Origin: CBDFKS01 sp965248905
GTDB lineage: Bacteria > Chloroflexota > Dehalococcoidia > Lucifugimonadales > JAGWBF01
Direction of reading: 5' to 3'
Assembly: GCA_965248905.1 (NCBI GenBank)
Contig: CBDFKS010000007.1
Span: 186,001 to 250,000 of the forward strand
DNA length: 64,000 nt
In this document: in pieces, positions 16,351 through 24,819 of the stretch
How positions within the stretch are numbered: the first letter of the stretch is position 1
Layout of the letters: each line of letters opens with the position of its first letter
Position numbers and translations under genes: made by a program
Notes under the pieces: model-generated
What the model saw: the letters and a program-made list of their open reading frames with translations, nothing else
Databases searched by the model: none
Told to the model about the DNA's origin: nothing

Positions 16351-17766
16351 ATGACACAGCAAGCAGTGGTTAACATAAATGGGGCATCGATCGATGATGC
16401 AGCCGTTCAGAAATTCCAATCCGGATTACGCGGCAGACTGCTCCGTCCTGACGATGATGGCTACGACGACACCCGCAAAGTCTGGAATGGGACTATAGAT
16501 AAACGTCCGGGCCTCATTGTTCAGTGTGCGGGGCTTGCCGACGTTATCGACGCCGTGCGGTTCGCCCGCGAGCATGATCTACTGGTCTCCGTCCGAGGTG
16601 GTGGCCACAACGTAGCCGGCAACGCCCTCTGTGATGGTGGCATGATGATCGATCTGTCTCCCATGAAGGGAGTCCGCGTTGATCCGGTCCAGCGCAATGC
16701 TCATGCTCAAGCCGGCCTCACCCTTGGGGATCTTGACCACGAGACTCAGTCCTTCGGCCTTGCCGTCCCGGCGGGCATAGTCTCGACCACAGGCATCGCC
16801 GGGCTAACCTTGGGAGGCGGCTTTGGTTGGATCACCCGAAAGTACGGACTCACCTGCGACAACCTGTTTTCCGCCGATATAGTAACAGCCGATGGCGAGA
16901 TGGTTACGGCCAGCGAGGAGGAAAACTCCGATCTGTACTGGGGGATCCGGGGTGGGGGTGGCAACTTTGGAGTGGTCACCTCCTTCGAGTACCAGCTACA
17001 GCCCGTAGGCCCTACAGTTCTGGCCGGCTTAATAGTGTACCCTATGGAAAAAGCTCCTGAGCTATTGCGATTTTATCGAGACTGGGCGCCTGATACCCCT
17101 GAGGAGTTGGGCACTATCTTCGTATTGCGATTGGCTCCCCCGGCACCTTTCCTGCCGGAGGAGATCCATGGCAAACCAATCGCAGCGGTGTTCGTCTGTT
17201 ACTGTGGACCGATAGATGAAGGGGAACGTGTCCTGCAGCCCCTCCGTCAGTTCGGCACTCCGGTAGCGGATGCCATCGTTCCAAAACCCTTCACAGTCCA
17301 TCAGACCATGCTGGACGCCATGCAGCCGTCGGGACGTAACTACTACTGGAAGTCCGACGACCTTCCTGGGCTCAATGACGGAGCGATAGATACTATCGTA
17401 GCGCATTCGGAAGCGATAACCTCACCCACCACCATCGTGGCCATGTTTCAGCTTGGGGGAGCGGCCAGCCGCGTTGCAGAAGATGCCACTGCCTACAGCC
17501 ACCGGAACGCGCAACATGCCCTCAACTGCAATGCCTCTTGGGACCAGGGAGATCCCGGGCCTCACATCCAGTGGGCTCGAGATTTCTCATCGGCCATGCA
17601 ACCCTACTCAACGGGCGTGTATGTCAACTTCCTGGGCGATGAAGGGGAAGACCGGGCGAAAGCTGCCTACGGGGCTCAAAAGTACGATCGCCTAGTAGCG
17701 CTGAAAAACAGATATGACCCCACCAACTTCTTCCGGCTCAACCAGAATATCAAGCCGACGGTGTGA
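16351..17766 (+). CDS. BBE-family FAD-dependent oxidase
   Basis: The 471-residue protein has an FAD_binding_4 domain (VSVRGGGHNVAGNALCDGGM, then GLAVPAGIVSTTGIAGLTLG) and a C-terminal BBE domain ending YDPTNFFRLNQNI. The histidine in GGGHNVAG and the cysteine in YGLTCDNLFSADIV are those that bind FAD covalently at two points in berberine-bridge-type enzymes. Members oxidise sugars, alkaloids or aromatic alcohols with oxygen; the substrate is not predictable. AAGGGAGA precedes the ATG. A strong terminator follows. Confidence 0.9.
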   Translation: MTQQAVVNINGASIDDAAVQKFQSGLRGRLLRPDDDGYDDTRKVWNGTIDKRPGLIVQCAGLADVIDAVRFAREHDLLVSVRGGGHNVAGNALCDGGMMIDLSPMKGVRVDPVQRNAHAQAGLTLGDLDHETQSFGLAVPAGIVSTTGIAGLTLGGGFGWITRKYGLTCDNLFSADIVTADGEMVTASEEENSDLYWGIRGGGGNFGVVTSFEYQLQPVGPTVLAGLIVYPMEKAPELLRFYRDWAPDTPEELGTIFVLRLAPPAPFLPEEIHGKPIAAVFVCYCGPIDEGERVLQPLRQFGTPVADAIVPKPFTVHQTMLDAMQPSGRNYYWKSDDLPGLNDGAIDTIVAHSEAITSPTTIVAMFQLGGAASRVAEDATAYSHRNAQHALNCNASWDQGDPGPHIQWARDFSSAMQPYSTGVYVNFLGDEGEDRAKAAYGAQKYDRLVALKNRYDPTNFFRLNQNIKPTV

Positions 17767-17813
17767 TGATGCCAGTTGGACAGAATTGCTGACCTTCGCT
17801 ATTTAACGTAAGA

Positions 17814-17841
17814 AAGACCCTGGATTAGTCTCCAGGGTCTT
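17814..17841 (+). terminator. rho-independent terminator
   Basis: An 11-bp perfect stem AAGACCCTGGA/TCCAGGGTCTT around TTAGTC, followed by GTTTTAT. It serves the FAD oxidase gene; the next gene is convergent. Confidence 0.85.
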
Positions 17842-17892
17842 GTTTTATCGATATCTAATTAGATATAGGATCCATAGAGTTGTAGCTGGGGT

Positions 17893-18897
17893 CTACGGGC
17901 TGAAGAACCTGGCCAGCTCGTCGCGCTCAAACTGGGGTAAGGGCTCCAGCTCATGGCCGGTAATGATATTTACGCCCTCCTCCGGCTCGGTGACGTGGCC
18001 GATTTCGAAAGCGTCGATATCCTCTTTATCTAGTGCGGAAAAGAGCTGAGGCACATTCTCGGGGGGCAATGTGATCAGGAGCGCACCCGAAGCCAGCAAG
18101 CCTAATGGGTTGAGGTCCAAGGCCTGGCATATGTCGGTACACTCAGGCAGGACTGGGATGCTCCCCTCCTCAACGGCAAGACCCACACCGGCCGCCTTCG
18201 CCACCTCCCACAGTCCCGTAGCCAGACCGCCCTCCGTGGGGTCGTGAAGGGAGTGTACCGGTATTGCAGAGCATGCAGTGAGTGCATCTTGAACTACACT
18301 TATACCAGGGTAAAGAAGTAACTCTGTTGCCTTGGCTATAGTGCCCGCGTCGACTCCGGCGTCAGAAAGTGTACTAGCTGCATCTCGGGCTAGAAGAGAT
18401 GTACCTTCAATGGCTATGCCTTTGGTCACAACAATGCTATCTCCGGGCACGGCTCCACCTGTGAGTACCGTTTTACCTTTTTCTCCCTCACCCAACATAC
18501 AGCCCACTACGATCGGTTGAGTAAGACCCCGTGTTACCTCACTGTGCCCACCTATGAGGGTGACGTTGAGAGAGGTGCAAGCCTCCAGAATCTGATCGAA
18601 TATACTCTCGGCCGCCTCTTCCTTAAGGGTCTCGGGTATAAGCAAGGTGGCCAGGAACCAGCGAGGTGTGGCTCCGGCGCAGGCTATATCGTTGGCGTTT
18701 ATCTGCACGGCGTACCAGCCTATCAGGTCGGTGGCGAAGGATACAGGATCGGTTTTGACCACAAGGACCCGGTCGCCATAGTCGAGCAGGGCAGCGTCCT
18801 CTCCGACCTTCGGCCCCATCAGCACTCGGTCGTCTTTGATCTCGACTTTGGCAAGCAGCTTCTCCAGCAGCTCTGCCGGAAATTTCCCTACTTTCAT
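17893..18897 (-). CDS. AIR synthase-related protein (HypE/SelD/PurM fold)
   Basis: The 334-residue protein has GPKVGEDAALLDYGDRVLVV, then INANDIACAGATPRWFLATL, GGHSEVTRGLTQPIVVGCML and HDPTEGGLATGLWEVAKAAG, the characteristic ATP-binding motifs of the PurM-like ATPase fold. It lacks the C-terminal cysteine tail of HypE and the Cys/Sec loop of SelD, so its phosphate acceptor is unknown; it may be a free-standing family member such as those found in archaea and Chloroflexota. GGAG six bases upstream supports the ATG. Confidence 0.8.
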   Translation of the reverse strand: MKVGKFPAELLEKLLAKVEIKDDRVLMGPKVGEDAALLDYGDRVLVVKTDPVSFATDLIGWYAVQINANDIACAGATPRWFLATLLIPETLKEEAAESIFDQILEACTSLNVTLIGGHSEVTRGLTQPIVVGCMLGEGEKGKTVLTGGAVPGDSIVVTKGIAIEGTSLLARDAASTLSDAGVDAGTIAKATELLLYPGISVVQDALTACSAIPVHSLHDPTEGGLATGLWEVAKAAGVGLAVEEGSIPVLPECTDICQALDLNPLGLLASGALLITLPPENVPQLFSALDKEDIDAFEIGHVTEPEEGVNIITGHELEPLPQFERDELARFFSP

Positions 18898-19030
18898 CAG
18901 TCACTCCGCTGGTTCTAGATACGTAAATGAGATAAAAGCGTAGGTTGCCGGTATAGTCCTCGGCGGACCCGCTTTACACCCTCCGAGATTACTATGGCCG
19001 ATGAACTGTGTCTAGCCTGCAGGTATAAGA

Positions 19031-19147
19031 CACGGGGCCTTTTAGTTCTGCCCTACTGTAATTGCGAGTGAAAAGAAGCGATCTTTGCTTGCGTTGGGAG
19101 ATTGCTTCAGGGCTTTGCCCTTCGCAATGACAATTAAAAGACCCCGT
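19031..19147. repeat. palindromic short element, copy 2
   Basis: The inverted ends CACGGGGCCTTTTAGTT and AATTAAAAGACCCCGTG enclose a core that shares GGGAGATTGCTTCAGGG and CTTTGCCCTTCGC with copy 1 at 10055-10178. It sits in the 326-base space between two divergent host genes, where I see nothing else. Confidence 0.75.
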
Positions 19148-19223
19148 GCAAGACGTTGCACCCCTTCGCCTCAGCGGCTATAGTACGTAGGGTTTTTCCC
19201 CGGACGATAGTGAGAGCAACTAC

Positions 19224-19712
19224 ATGGACTACATTTTTACATTCCTGTGGAGCATGGCCCCAATCTGCGAGGTGCGATGTGCGATACCGTTGGGCATGGA
19301 AAGATACCATTTGCCCTGGCTGGGAGTGTATGGATACGATCTGGCGTGGTATGGCGTCCTACCTTTAGCCATAATTGGCAGCTTGGTCCCTGCGCTGTTC
19401 TGGCTACTGGTGCTTCCCAGGCTGGGGCGCTTTTTAACTAGCTTTAGCAACCCTGTGGGCGCCATACTACTGTGGCGTAGCGAGGCGCTTAGAAGGCGAA
19501 ATGCGGAGAGATTCCACAGACACGGAGCGCTGGCACTGACAGTGTTGGTAGCTATACCGTTACCCTTGACTGGTGTATGGACAGGCTGCCTTGCGGCGTG
19601 GGTGTTTGAAATACCGTTCTGGCGAGCATTGCCTCCGATAGCCTTGGGCGCCGTTGTAGCCGGCATAATAGTCACAGGCTTGACAAGTTTAGGCGTCTGG
19701 GTAGTAGAATAA
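19224..19712 (+). CDS. small multidrug export-like membrane protein (COG2426)
   Basis: The 162-residue protein has four or five hydrophobic segments and the family lines PICEVRCAIPLGMERY near the start and HGALALTVLVAIPLPLTGVW, then TGCLAAWVFEIPFWRA. This is the pattern of PF06695 (putative small multi-drug export). It is expected in the inner membrane. The transport function of the family has little direct support. No good Shine-Dalgarno is visible before the ATG. Confidence 0.75.
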   Translation: MDYIFTFLWSMAPICEVRCAIPLGMERYHLPWLGVYGYDLAWYGVLPLAIIGSLVPALFWLLVLPRLGRFLTSFSNPVGAILLWRSEALRRRNAERFHRHGALALTVLVAIPLPLTGVWTGCLAAWVFEIPFWRALPPIALGAVVAGIIVTGLTSLGVWVVE

Positions 19713-19776
19713 GTGCCTAGAAAAGGCGTGTTCTGTATGAATTTTAAATTAATTTAAGAAATAATATATATGTATC

Positions 19777-19805
19777 TTGACAAATATAAGAACGTATGAT
19801 ACCAT
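19777..19805 (+). promoter_or_regulatory. promoter of the small HTH-like gene
   Basis: TTGACA (19777-19782), 17 bases, TACCAT (19800-19805). The expected transcript starts near 19812, giving a leader of about 23 bases with AAGGAGG. The 60 bases upstream are very AT-rich. Confidence 0.7.
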
Positions 19806-19834
19806 GCCTGCAACGATACCACAGTAAGGAGGCT

Positions 19835-20062
19835 TACATGGCCAGAAAGACCAAGCTGATGCAGAGGGTCGAGAATACTTACCAGAGGCCTTTGGAGAGA
19901 CTTCTTCCCGAGATGGTAAATGAGAAAGGTCTATCCGTTACTGCCGAGGAGCTAGAGGTGAGCAAAGCCACTCTTGGCTATTGGCTGCTGAAGCTGGGTA
20001 TCAACGTTCGGCGCGTGGCCTTGGCGCCCGGCGAGACCCTTGAGGTGAAGCGAGCAAGCTAG
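19835..20062 (+). CDS. small helix-turn-helix protein
   Basis: The 75-residue basic protein reads RPLERLLPEMVNEKGLSVTA, then EELEVSKATLGYWLLKLGIN, which fits a helix-turn-helix in which SKATLGYWL is the recognition helix. The prophage gene at 27629 has the same plan (RSKPIEEILREALENNRGRK...QVTDATVYNWCETLGIDID). AAGGAGG seven bases before the ATG at 19835 fixes the start. It may be a DNA-binding regulator; targets are unknown. Confidence 0.65.
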   Translation, partial: YMARKTKLMQRVENTYQRPLERLLPEMVNEKGLSVTAEELEVSKATLGYWLLKLGINVRRVALAPGETLEVKRAS

Positions 20063-20167
20063 TTCACGAATGAACCTTAACTAGCCTGCCATTAAAGGCA
20101 GGGATGCTTTGTTAAAAGTAGCGACGTCAGGCCCTCCGGGGCCTTCCGTTGTGTTTGGGGGTAATGA

Positions 20168-20665
20168 ATGAACCCAAGTGGTCTGATTTGGGGCGGTATG
20201 TTAATCGTATTTTTGCTATTGGCATCATCCTGCGGTGGTGACAACGAGACCGCTCCCCCTCCTACTGATACGCCCACGGCCACGCCAACGACGTCGTCCT
20301 CTACGGTAGATACTGATGAACCTTCAGAGGATCTGATCGCACTAGGCCGGGAGCTTTACTTGAACGTACCGGGCAACGTGGCGCCCCAGGCACTTTGGTG
20401 CTTTCATTGCCACATGATAGATGGGATACCCGAGGCCTCTGGACGTATCGGCCCGGACCATACCCATCTGGCCTCCTGGGCAGCCGGGAGAATGTCAGGA
20501 ATCTCCGCTGAGGATTACATCCGAGAGTCCATCGTAAACCCAACTGCCTTCGTGGCCCAAGATGTGGAGCGAAGTGTACCGGGGCTGATGACCGAGGCCA
20601 TAACAGAAAAGCTGACAGATGAGCAGGTTAATGCTCTCGTCGCCTTCTTGATGACCTTGGAGTAA
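20168..20665 (+). CDS. c-type cytochrome lipoprotein
   Basis: The 165-residue protein has a signal peptide with lipobox LLLASSC at residues 16-22, a Pro/Thr-rich linker, and one haem-binding CFHCH motif. RELYLNVPGNVAPQALWCFH and a later M in PGLMTEAITEKLTDEQVNAL supply the usual class I cytochrome c features, M being a possible axial ligand. It should be a membrane-anchored electron carrier outside the cytoplasm. A GC-rich stem CCTGCC-ATTAAA-GGCAGG just upstream (about 20089-20106) may end the previous transcript. Confidence 0.8.
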   Translation: MNPSGLIWGGMLIVFLLLASSCGGDNETAPPPTDTPTATPTTSSSTVDTDEPSEDLIALGRELYLNVPGNVAPQALWCFHCHMIDGIPEASGRIGPDHTHLASWAAGRMSGISAEDYIRESIVNPTAFVAQDVERSVPGLMTEAITEKLTDEQVNALVAFLMTLE

Positions 20666-20831
20666 GAAACGCGCTCTTTACGAAACCTTCCCAAGAAGAT
20701 GATCAGAGGACTGGCGCTAGGATATCTATAGGCCAGTCCTTATTGATTAGGCTAGTGGCTGTGAAAACCCCGTTGACGGTGAAGTTTATAAGACCTTATA
20801 CTACAACAGCACATTGAGGTGGGAGTGGGAA

Positions 20832-21989
20832 ATGAGATTATCGTGCCTGCAAGAGAACCTAAACAAGGGCCTTAACATCGTGGGAAGGGCGGTGGCTACC
20901 AGGACCACTCTGCCCATAACCCAAAACGTGATGCTCTCAACAGATGGAGGCAGACTAAAGCTGTCGGCCACGAACCTCGAAATAGCCATTACCACCTGGA
21001 TAGGGGCTATGGTAGAGGAGGAGGGGTCGATTACGGTGCCCGCACGGCTTCTCACCGAGTTTATTGGCTCATTGCCTTCGGAGCGAGTTGACATAATAAT
21101 GACTCCTCGACCGAAGTCCCTGCAACTGACTTGTGGTCGCTCGGAGGCCCACATAAACGGTACAGATGCTGAGGAGTTTCCACCCATCCCCACTGTAGCT
21201 GATGGATTGGCGGCAAAGTTGGACCCTCAAGTGTTCAAGACGGCAATCAGTCAAGTGGCCTTTGCCGCGGCAACCGAAGAGTCACGACCTGTGCTTACAG
21301 GGGTGAAGCTGGAGTTGGAAGACAACCAGTTCACGATGGCCGCTGCCGATGGCTTCCGGCTGGCGGTTCATAAAGGCCAGCTTGAAGAATCGGTGGCGGA
21401 ACCTATTAGCATCATCCTACCTTCCAGGACCCTCAACGAGCTGAACCGTTTCCTTGGTGACGAAAATAGCTCTGTTCAGATGACCATGACGCCTGCGAAA
21501 GGACAGGCATTGTTCAAGCTGACAGACATCGAAGTGGTATCTCAGCTTATTCAAGGCACTTTTCCTAACTATTCTCAGCTAATACCCCAAACCTACCAGA
21601 CTCGCAGTGTCCTGGACCTGCAGCAGTTCTTGAGGGCAGCCAGAAGTGCTGCCATCTTCGCCCGGGATGGTAGTGGGATCGTTCGCTTACAGATGACTCC
21701 AAGCGCTGAAGCCGCTGCCTCGGAAGGCAATGGAGGCCGTACAGGCAAAGTAACGATCTCCGCCAGAGCTGAGGAGATGGGCGATAATCAGGACGAGGTG
21801 GACACGATTATCGAAGGTGAGGAGTCCAAGATCGCCTTCAACAGCAAATACCTACTGGAAGTGCTTTCAGTGATGGAGCGAGGTGAAGTCGCCCTGGAGA
21901 CCAGCACTCCTTCCAGCCCCGGAGTCTTCAAACCGATAGGCTCAGACAGCTACGTCCACGTGGTCATGCCGATGTTTGTGCAATGGTAG
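20832..21989 (+). CDS. dnaN: DNA polymerase III beta subunit (sliding clamp)
   Basis: The 385-residue protein starts MRLSCLQENLNKGLNIVGRA and VATRTTLPITQNVMLSTDGG, and ends SDSYVHVVMPMFVQW, all diagnostic of DnaN. The three repeated clamp domains are complete. It is the processivity factor of chromosomal replication. I chose the ATG at 20832, since the family begins with M-K/R-L. The last 40 bases also encode the C terminus of the prophage recombinase on the other strand, and the gene stays intact. It is therefore the host side of the prophage junction. Confidence 0.93.
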   Translation: MRLSCLQENLNKGLNIVGRAVATRTTLPITQNVMLSTDGGRLKLSATNLEIAITTWIGAMVEEEGSITVPARLLTEFIGSLPSERVDIIMTPRPKSLQLTCGRSEAHINGTDAEEFPPIPTVADGLAAKLDPQVFKTAISQVAFAAATEESRPVLTGVKLELEDNQFTMAAADGFRLAVHKGQLEESVAEPISIILPSRTLNELNRFLGDENSSVQMTMTPAKGQALFKLTDIEVVSQLIQGTFPNYSQLIPQTYQTRSVLDLQQFLRAARSAAIFARDGSGIVRLQMTPSAEAAASEGNGGRTGKVTISARAEEMGDNQDEVDTIIEGEESKIAFNSKYLLEVLSVMERGEVALETSTPSSPGVFKPIGSDSYVHVVMPMFVQW

Positions 21990-21992
21990 TTA
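21950..21992. other. putative left attachment region of the prophage (dnaN 3' end)
   Basis: Host-type sequence (dnaN, ending at 21989) and phage-type sequence (serine recombinase, ending at 21950) overlap here. Large serine integrases recombine at short sites next to their own gene, so the crossover should lie in or near this stretch, and the phage must supply a copy of the dnaN end. The core cannot be fixed without the right-hand junction, which is outside the window. Confidence 0.55.
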
Positions 21993-23503
21993 TAGCTACC
22001 AGCTTCTGGGAATCCGACGACTCCCTTGATCACGGCCTGTTCCCTCGTGGCCTCGACTTTCACTCGAAACGCTGAGAGGACCGCACGCTTCCCGTCGTGG
22101 TCCTCACTGGCCATGCCGTTCTTGACCCTGTGGCAGAAGACGGTGAGTTGGGCCTCAGCCTCTTCTAGGTCGTGCTTCTCGGCCTTCTGGTGCTCAAGCC
22201 GCCGCAGCTCGGTTTCGTAGCCCTCTCGCTGACTTTTCAGGGGGCCGCTGTGCGAGCGGATGTAGTCGTCGTCGATCTCGCCGTACATGTAGAGTTTGAT
22301 CAGGCGCTGCTCCTGGTCCCGGCAATGCCGAATCTCTCGCCCTAGCCGGGCTATCTCCTCCTCGAACCCACCCCCAATACCGGCTAGTTGTTGGCGTAGC
22401 TTGTCGAGCACCAGTTCGGGATTCTCCAGGACCTTCCGCACCTCGCTCCAAACAACGTCTTCCAGTGCATCAGCTGGGATGTATCGAGCTCGGCAGGTTG
22501 CTGGCCGAACGGTGGTCGGCACGGTGGCGCGGCAGCGGTAATAGCGGTATCGGCGGTTGAGCTGAGCACCAACGACCGGGCTCCCGCATTCCCCGCAGAC
22601 CACATATCCCGTCAGAAGATACCGCTTCTCCGATTTGGTTGTCCTGTTGCTGGGCTGGCTGAGCCTTTCCTGAACGAGCGCGAAGATCGACTCGTCGATA
22701 ATTGGCGGGGTGAACCCCTCGACCCGAATCCATTCTTCCTCTGGCAGAACCTTGACCGTCCTACGCCGACCTCGTGTCTTTCGCACCCTCGTCTTGCCGT
22801 AGTAGTCCAGTCCCATGTACGAGGTGTTGGTCAACATCCGTTTCAGGGTGAGGGGATGCCAGGCGCTCCCGCTCTTGGTCGGAATGTCTTGCTCATTGAG
22901 ACGTATGGCGATCTGGTAGAGACTGATCCCCTCGTTAGCCCAAACGAAGACCTTCTTGACAACCTCCGCTTCGGTGGCCAGGATGGTGCGCTGTTTCGTT
23001 GCGGGGTCGTATTGGTAACCGTATAGCCCTTTCCCGGTGCCCACGGGCATACGTCCGTTCTGCGCCGTCGATACCTTCCCGCGCATGGTTCGCTCGGTGA
23101 TGAACTCGCGCTCCTTCTCTCCCACGTAACCCAGGATGTAGCGGACGAGCTTGTCCTCCGCAGTGGTGCCCGATGGACCCTGAACAAAGAGAAGCTTGAC
23201 CCCAGCCTCAGCGAATTCCTCCGTCATCACCATGAGGTGAAGCGGGTCCCGTGATAGCCGGTCTGGAGAATGGACGATGATCGCCTTGACGACTTCAAGC
23301 CGTGCTAGACGGCGCACCTGGGTCAGGAGAAGCCTTTCCTGGTCGGCGCCGGAGGCTTGCTCCCGGAAGATATGGGGCTGCTCGACTTGCAGCCCACGTT
23401 CTTCCGCCAGCGCTAGGCAGGCGGCAACCTGGGTGTCTAAGGAAGTCCCGTCTTCCTGTTGGGCTGTGCTGACTCTCGCGTAGATTGCGGCGCTGTCAGT
23501 CAT
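21950..23503 (-). CDS. large serine recombinase (integrase)
   Basis: The 517-residue protein has the resolvase domain (AAIYARVSTAQQEDGTSLDT with the catalytic serine, then VHSPDRLSRDPLHLMVMTEE), a recombinase domain (LTLKRMLTNTSYMGLDYYGK), a zinc ribbon (YVVCGECGSPVVGAQLNRRY, then YYRCRA and TCRARYI) and a long C-terminal coiled coil near residues 380-470. It integrates and, with a directionality factor, excises the phage. The ATG at 23503 fits GGAG better than the one at 23506. Its last codons overlap dnaN. Confidence 0.93.
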   Translation of the reverse strand: MTDSAAIYARVSTAQQEDGTSLDTQVAACLALAEERGLQVEQPHIFREQASGADQERLLLTQVRRLARLEVVKAIIVHSPDRLSRDPLHLMVMTEEFAEAGVKLLFVQGPSGTTAEDKLVRYILGYVGEKEREFITERTMRGKVSTAQNGRMPVGTGKGLYGYQYDPATKQRTILATEAEVVKKVFVWANEGISLYQIAIRLNEQDIPTKSGSAWHPLTLKRMLTNTSYMGLDYYGKTRVRKTRGRRRTVKVLPEEEWIRVEGFTPPIIDESIFALVQERLSQPSNRTTKSEKRYLLTGYVVCGECGSPVVGAQLNRRYRYYRCRATVPTTVRPATCRARYIPADALEDVVWSEVRKVLENPELVLDKLRQQLAGIGGGFEEEIARLGREIRHCRDQEQRLIKLYMYGEIDDDYIRSHSGPLKSQREGYETELRRLEHQKAEKHDLEEAEAQLTVFCHRVKNGMASEDHDGKRAVLSAFRVKVEATREQAVIKGVVGFPEAGSYNYHCTNIGMTTWT

Positions 23504-23760
23504 CATTCACTCCTGGGGTCACTGCGACATGGACCCAGTTGCAGTTGTCTGTTGAACGGCGGGTCAAGGTAGATAAGGTCCACGCACTCGCTGTTCATCC
23601 CCCGTAGGATGTCCAGGTTGTCGCCGGTCCAGATCGTCTTGTCAACGAAGTTGGGGCGGCCATGCACCACGGGGGCGGGCGGTATTTGGTCAATATCCAC
23701 CCCTGTTCCTCCGACCGTTAAGTCCAAATGATTTTTTTCAACGCAGTCCGGTTCAGCCAT
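23503..23760 (-). pseudogene. DNA methyltransferase N-terminal fragment fused to a minor-head gene tail
   Basis: The frame reads KTIWTGDNLDILRGMNSECV and DLIYLDPPFN, the start of an N4/N6 DNA methyltransferase with its DPPF catalytic motif, then becomes nonsense and stops at the recombinase start. In another frame the last 45 bases read NWVHVAVTPGVNDD, nearly the C terminus of the gene at 25979 (CRCVYIAVIPGVNDD). About 35 bp around this point are shared with 25975-26008. It is a deletion chimera and no active methylase is expected. Confidence 0.65.
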
Positions 23761-23792
23761 TGGATAATACCCCTCTTAGGTGCCTGCACCCC

Positions 23793-23821
23793 TTGACAAA
23801 CGTCCCGTTAGGTGCGATAAT
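23793..23821 (+). promoter_or_regulatory. promoter of hicAB module 1
   Basis: TTGACA, 17 bases, GATAAT. The hexamer begins exactly 12 bases before the A of the hicA start codon, so the transcript should begin on that A. Confidence 0.7.
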
Positions 23822-23827
23822 ATCATC

Positions 23828-24034
23828 ATGAAGGGAGAGGAATTCATACGGCGAACGCGGCGATACACCCGCAAGAACGGGCTGGAATTCCTGCAAGATG
23901 TGCGTCGTGGTAAGGGGAGCCACCAAACCATTTACCTCGGCTCCAAGTTCACGGTCGTTCCCCACGGCGAGATACGCCCTGGCCTCCTGGCCGCAATGCT
24001 CAAAGAGCTTGGCATTGATAGAAAGGACTGGTGA
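23828..24034 (+). CDS. hicA: HicA-type toxin (module 1)
   Basis: The 68-residue protein has GLEFLQDVRRGKGSHQTIYL, followed by VVPHGEIRPGLLAAMLKELG. The GSH motif before a beta-strand and the closing PxxxGxL...LKxLGI helix are the HicA mRNA-interferase pattern; the histidine is catalytic. No Shine-Dalgarno is present. Four bases after its stop comes the antitoxin gene. Confidence 0.8.
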   Translation: MKGEEFIRRTRRYTRKNGLEFLQDVRRGKGSHQTIYLGSKFTVVPHGEIRPGLLAAMLKELGIDRKDW

Positions 24035-24037
24035 CCT

Positions 24038-24466
24038 ATGAGATACGTTTACCCATGCGTGTTGCATCCTGAAGAAATCGGTGGTTTCTGGGTATCGTTT
24101 CCAGATGTGCCGGCAGCTAACACCGGAGGCAGAACACGGGAGGAAGCGCTTCTTATGGCCGAAGACGCTCTCGTGGCGGCTCTTGGGGGCTACTACCGCC
24201 TCGGCAAGGACATTCCCCTTCCCAGTACACTCGAAGAGGGACAAGAGGCCGTTCGACTTGAGCCTATAGCCGCCGCCAAGGTCGCCCTCAATAGCACCAT
24301 GCGTAGGTCGCGCATAACCAATGTCGCGCTTGCCAAGCAACTCGGTATTACCGAGAGTGCCGTCAGGAAACTCCGTGACCCCGATCATCGCTCTCACATT
24401 AGCTCCATAGAACGAGCCCTCCGGTTAGTCGGGCTCACACTGGTGGTAGAGACCCAAGTGACTTAG
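24038..24466 (+). CDS. hicB: HicB-type antitoxin with HTH (module 1)
   Basis: The 142-residue protein has the HicB fold (GGFWVSFPDVPAANTGGRTR, then EEALLMAEDALVAALGGYY) and a C-terminal helix-turn-helix (ITNVALAKQLGITESAVRKL). It should neutralise HicA and repress the shared promoter. Its last 42 bases overlap, tail to tail, with the HNH gene. Confidence 0.8.
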   Translation: MRYVYPCVLHPEEIGGFWVSFPDVPAANTGGRTREEALLMAEDALVAALGGYYRLGKDIPLPSTLEEGQEAVRLEPIAAAKVALNSTMRRSRITNVALAKQLGITESAVRKLRDPDHRSHISSIERALRLVGLTLVVETQVT

Positions 24467-24685
24467 CACAGTCCAGATGGCCGTGTCGGCGAAGTTGGCT
24501 TCAGTCAATATCTCATACACCACTACGTCACCATCATGGTCAAAAGGAATCTTGTGGTCAGCGTGCATATCTGCGAGGTCGAGCTTCCTACCGCAGTACA
24601 TACACTTGCCGCGTTGGTTCCTATAAAGGCCCTCTTTAATGAGTTTTTGGATAGGCTTCCGTTTTTTCTCGTCACCAAACAACAC
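24425..24685 (-). CDS. HNH endonuclease-like protein
   Basis: The core KCMYCGRKLDLADMHADHKI, then PFDHDGD, is an HNH/zinc-finger nuclease motif: CxxC, DH and a following H. I chose the GTG at 24685, since GGGGGA from the repeated GEVRW tail sits about seven bases before it; a longer form would start at 24718 inside the tail. About 86 residues is short but usual for homing-type or phage HNH proteins. It could cut DNA in superinfection exclusion or packaging; this is not shown. Confidence 0.7.
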   Translation of the reverse strand: MLFGDEKKRKPIQKLIKEGLYRNQRGKCMYCGRKLDLADMHADHKIPFDHDGDVVVYEILTEANFADTAIWTVLSHLGLYHQCEPD

Positions 24686-24696
24686 AGTTAATCCCC

Positions 24697-24744
24697 CTAG
24701 TATGTCACCGCCGCCCACCGCACCTCACCGATGATGTCCGTGCC
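24697..24744 (-). repeat. GEVRW tail repeat, copy 3
   Basis: On the minus strand this codes YGTDIIGEVRWAAVTY plus the stop TAG, followed by GGGGGA. It matches the end of the repressor gene (GTEVIGEVRWYGVTL) and the copies at 25463 and 25921. No repressor body is attached; the frame starts shortly upstream at MDDWPPAPLL. Confidence 0.85.
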
Positions 24745-24819
24745 ATACAGCAGAGGTGCAGGCGGCCAGTCATCCATGTTAGAATTGGAGAATGTTAGTT
24801 CTAAGACTGAGGTGACACT

